In this document: positions 61,977 to 64,000 of the stretch, piece after piece | Layout: each line of letters begins with the position of its first letter | Position numbering within the stretch: position 1 is the first letter of the stretch | NCBI RefSeq assembly: GCF_027474525.2 | Contig: NZ_CP114882.2 | Location: forward strand, 2,852,001 to 2,916,000 | Length of the DNA stretch: 64,000 bases | Source: Flavobacterium lacustre | GTDB lineage: Bacteria; Bacteroidota; Bacteroidia; Flavobacteriales; Flavobacteriaceae | Reading direction: 5' to 3' | Notes under the pieces: generated by a model | Told to the model about the DNA's origin: nothing | The model's input: the letters and a program-made list of their open reading frames with translations, nothing else | The model's database searches: none | Program-made: the position numbers and the translations under genes

Positions 61977-62282
61977 TTATTTCAAAATATCGTTTAAAAG
62001 CATTTTGGCTAATTGCCAATTTTCTTTATTAATACAATACTTAACTGTTGGTGGCGTGATATTCCCCTGAATTAAACCGGCATCTTTTAATTCGTTTAAA
62101 TGCTGAGACAAAGTAGATTTTGCAATAGGAAGTTCTTGCGCCATATCGCCATGAAAACAACAGGTTTGTGAGTTTAATAATTGAAGTATAGCAATTCGGA
62201 CCGGGTGCCCCAATGCTTTTGCGAATCGTGCCGTTTGCTCTTGGTCTTTGGTAAAGTAAGTTGGTTTTGCGCTCACAGTCAT
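61977..62282 (-). CDS. arsR: ArsR-family repressor (second ars operon)
   Basis: 101 residues. The winged-helix core is ALGHPVRIAILQLLNSQTCC, then FHGDMAQELPIAKSTLSQHL and NELKDAGLIQGNITPPTVKY. The sensing cysteines are in SQTCCFHGD. It shares much sequence with the repressor at 59876 but lacks its Cys-rich C-terminus. It probably binds both TTCG...CGAA palindromes, at 61915 and 62301. Confidence 0.92.
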   Translation of the reverse strand: MTVSAKPTYFTKDQEQTARFAKALGHPVRIAILQLLNSQTCCFHGDMAQELPIAKSTLSQHLNELKDAGLIQGNITPPTVKYCINKENWQLAKMLLNDILK

Positions 62283-62300
62283 ACGTTTGTCTTTTTATTA

Positions 62301-62316
62301 TTCGCAAATATACGAA
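62301..62316 (-). promoter_or_regulatory. Operator-promoter of the second arsR gene
   Basis: TTCGCAAATATACGAA is a near palindrome and 14 of 16 identical to 61915-61930. On the minus strand it contains TATATTTG (62312-62305), a perfect -7 element. Repressor binding here would give autoregulation. The remaining region up to 62514 is non-coding. Confidence 0.7.
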
Positions 62317-62514
62317 CGATTAAGAACATAAAATAGTCTGCGCCTGTTAGAATTTATTTTAATACTGCTTTCAAAAATCCATCATCCCGAAAATTATTTC
62401 CCCTTTTTTAATCCAAAGTCACACAGAAGTTCCAAGCGATATTCAAAAAATTACTTCATTACTAACAATTCACTTACAATTAAACTTTTATATCGATTAA
62501 ATACAACAAAATAT

Positions 62515-62578
62515 GTGAATAATACAACTCTCCTTAAAAATTGTATAACACAAAAGCACATTAACCGAACCACCTTTG
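62515..62578 (+). promoter_or_regulatory. Two-box stress promoter, site S9 (before the ice-binding protein gene)
   Basis: GTGAATAATACAACTC, then AAATTGTATAAC ending at 62549, 24 nt, CTTTG at 62574-62578. The ATG at 62616 follows 37 bp later. This site lies beyond the arsenic genes, about 7.7 kb from S8. Confidence 0.75.
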
Positions 62579-62615
62579 TCCTATTAAAATAAATTAACCC
62601 TCAAAATCTAACAAA

Positions 62616-64000
62616 ATGAAAGCTAAAAAATTTCTGTTCTCTTTTGCAATACTATTTATTGCATTCGTTTCCGGTTGTGCAAAGGATGATTTCGAACAAA
62701 TCGATGCCGTTTGTCCAACTGTGGTAGTCACAAATCCTGACAATGGTACTATTAATGTTCCTCTAGACCAAGCTATTTCGGTAGTCTTCAATGAAGAGAT
62801 GAATGCAACAACTTTCAATCAATCTTCTTTTATTTTGCAAGGATCTACTTTAGTTGCAGGGACAGTTTCCTTTAGCGGATCAACTGCTTTGTTTACTCCA
62901 ACAAATCCGCTTTTGCCAAATACAACATATACAGGTACAATTAAAACATTGGTTAAAGATATAATGGGAAACGCTTTACAAGCTGATTATACTTGGACTT
63001 TTAGTACTGGTTCAACGATTACCCCGATGGTAGCCACCACTGATCCTACTAACAATGCGACCAATGTATTCCTGAATAAAATTGTTGCTGTGAATTTTAA
63101 TATGGCAATGAATCATTCTACCATTAACACATCAAATTTTACTTTAAAACAAGGAATAACAGCTGTAGCGGGAACCGTTTCTTACATTGGAACCAGTGCT
63201 TATTTCACACCTGATACAGCTTTGGCAATCAATACAATTTATACTGCTGTTATAACCAAAGGCGTTAAAAATCTGGAAGGAACACCATTGAAAAACGATT
63301 ATACATGGACATTTACAACAGGATCTACTACAGCTCCCAAAATAATTACAACTGATCCTGCAGACAATGCTACAGGTGTTGCTCTAAATAAAACAATCAC
63401 TGCTAATTTTAGTGTAGCAATGGATCCGTTAACCATCAATGCAAACTCATTTACGTTAAAAAACGGAACGATAATAGTACCCGGAGCAGTTACATATTCA
63501 GGTACAACATTATCTTTTAACCCAACAACTGCACTTATAGCCGGAACTATCTATACGGCTACAATTAATACAAAAGCAAAAAATTTAGCTGGTGTATCTT
63601 TGGCCAATAACTATGTTTGGGAGTTTAATACTAATTCAGCCATAGTTGGAAATACTGTAAATCTTGGTTCAGCTGAAAGATTCGGAATTTTATCCGGTGT
63701 AGGAGTCAGCAACAATGCCGGCTTTAGTGAAATCAGAAATATGGATGTTGGAATAAGTCCTGGTGTTCGTTCTTCAATTACAGGATTTCCACCTGCGATT
63801 ATAGTAAATGGTGCTATTTATGCCTCTGATGATATTGCACCTCTAGGAATAGCCGCAATGCTGACACAAGCAAAATTAGACCTTACAAACGCATATCTTT
63901 TTGCCGAAGGTGCATCGTATAGCGCACCTATAACTGTTTCAGGCGATCAAGGCGGAAAAACGTTAGTTGCCGGTATTTATAAATCTACCTCTACACTTTT
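62616..64000 (+). CDS. Ice-binding (DUF3494) lipoprotein with three Ig-like (Big_5) domains, cut by window end
   Basis: 461 residues are visible and the gene continues past the window. The signal peptide ends at a lipobox (IAFVSGC). Three Big_5-type Ig-like domains follow (residues about 32-130, 132-235 and 237-340), each starting TNPDNGTINVPLDQAISVVF-like and ending YTWTFSTGS-like. From about residue 347 the DUF3494 domain begins: VNLGSAERFGILSGVGVSNN, then AGFSEIRNMDVGISPGVRSS, ITGFPPAIIVNGAIYASDD, and LTNAYLFAEGA. DUF3494 proteins bind ice and are secreted or surface-bound in cold-adapted microbes. The Ig-like domains would extend it from the outer membrane. The S9 promoter ties it to the stress genes upstream. 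Confidence 0.93.
   Translation, partial: MKAKKFLFSFAILFIAFVSGCAKDDFEQIDAVCPTVVVTNPDNGTINVPLDQAISVVFNEEMNATTFNQSSFILQGSTLVAGTVSFSGSTALFTPTNPLLPNTTYTGTIKTLVKDIMGNALQADYTWTFSTGSTITPMVATTDPTNNATNVFLNKIVAVNFNMAMNHSTINTSNFTLKQGITAVAGTVSYIGTSAYFTPDTALAINTIYTAVITKGVKNLEGTPLKNDYTWTFTTGSTTAPKIITTDPADNATGVALNKTITANFSVAMDPLTINANSFTLKNGTIIVPGAVTYSGTTLSFNPTTALIAGTIYTATINTKAKNLAGVSLANNYVWEFNTNSAIVGNTVNLGSAERFGILSGVGVSNNAGFSEIRNMDVGISPGVRSSITGFPPAIIVNGAIYASDDIAPLGIAAMLTQAKLDLTNAYLFAEGASYSAPITVSGDQGGKTLVAGIYKSTSTL

Noticed and set aside
1..64000. tRNA, rRNA, tmRNA, riboswitch or replication origin
   Set aside because: I looked for TPsiC-like GTTCGAA segments with paired arms, rRNA motifs and clustered DnaA boxes, and saw none; a covariance-model search would be needed to exclude weak candidates.

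Overview
The window is AT-rich chromosomal DNA from a member of the Bacteroidota, almost certainly the genus Flavobacterium or a close relative. The evidence is a SusC/RagA TonB-dependent receptor, a PorP/SprF-type protein paired with a very large PKD/SprB-repeat protein carrying a type IX secretion (type B) C-terminal signal, a menaquinone gene cluster, promoters of the Bacteroidota type (-7 element TAnnTTTG), and the near absence of Shine-Dalgarno sites. No tRNA, rRNA or CRISPR array was seen.

Layout. 1-4.3 kb: start of a TonB-dependent receptor and a lipoprotein made of a YncE-like beta-propeller plus a phosphoesterase; the two share an 18-bp upstream motif. 4.7-8.1 kb: a chrB-AraC fusion gene broken by a complete 2.6-kb IS21-family element. 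8.1-10.3 kb: small accessory genes (DUF5675 protein, a conserved 251-residue protein, a small putative DNA-binding protein). 10.3-11.8 kb: an ArsR-type repressor with an Old Yellow Enzyme. 11.9-18.2 kb: an RND efflux operon. 18.5-26.0 kb: menaquinone genes menB, menA and menC with two PH-domain membrane proteins, a metallo-beta-lactamase-fold hydrolase and a TPR protein. 26.6-27.6 kb: cvfB and a possible small RNA. 28-35.2 kb: surface protein with PorP/SprF partner, M23 peptidase and two small envelope proteins. 35.4-44.6 kb: two giant hybrid signalling proteins (CheB-CheR-PAS-kinase-receiver and CHASE3-PAS-kinase-receiver-HPt), an AraC-type regulator and a stand-alone receiver. 44.9-57.6 kb: many small envelope and stress proteins (OmpA/TSP3, YihY, NnrD, DUF2383, MlaEFD, CsbD, porin, YtxH, holin-like). 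57.6-62.3 kb: two arsenic/metalloid resistance operons. 62.6 kb to the end: an ice-binding (DUF3494) lipoprotein, cut by the window edge.

Main discovery. Ten intergenic sites between 39.9 and 62.6 kb share one rigid 64-bp promoter architecture: a GTGAATnATAyAACTT-like box, a second box AAAGTTATRTAAC ending at position 35, a spacer of 24 nt (23 in two sites), then CTTTG at the -7 position. The two boxes are direct repeats 21 bp apart. They precede the AraC gene itself, an acidic protein (two sites in tandem), OmpA, YihY, a lipoprotein, DUF2383, CsbD, the porin and, past the arsenic genes, the ice-binding protein. This looks like an undescribed envelope/cold/osmotic stress regulon. The neighbouring phosphorelay and AraC-type regulator are the natural candidates for its control, but that link is inference.

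The two signalling proteins at 40.7 and 56.9 kb also share nearly identical 21-residue (three-heptad) coiled-coil tandem repeats, which suggests repeat expansion and functional kinship between the kinase and an orphan phosphoacceptor-like protein at the other end of the stress cluster.
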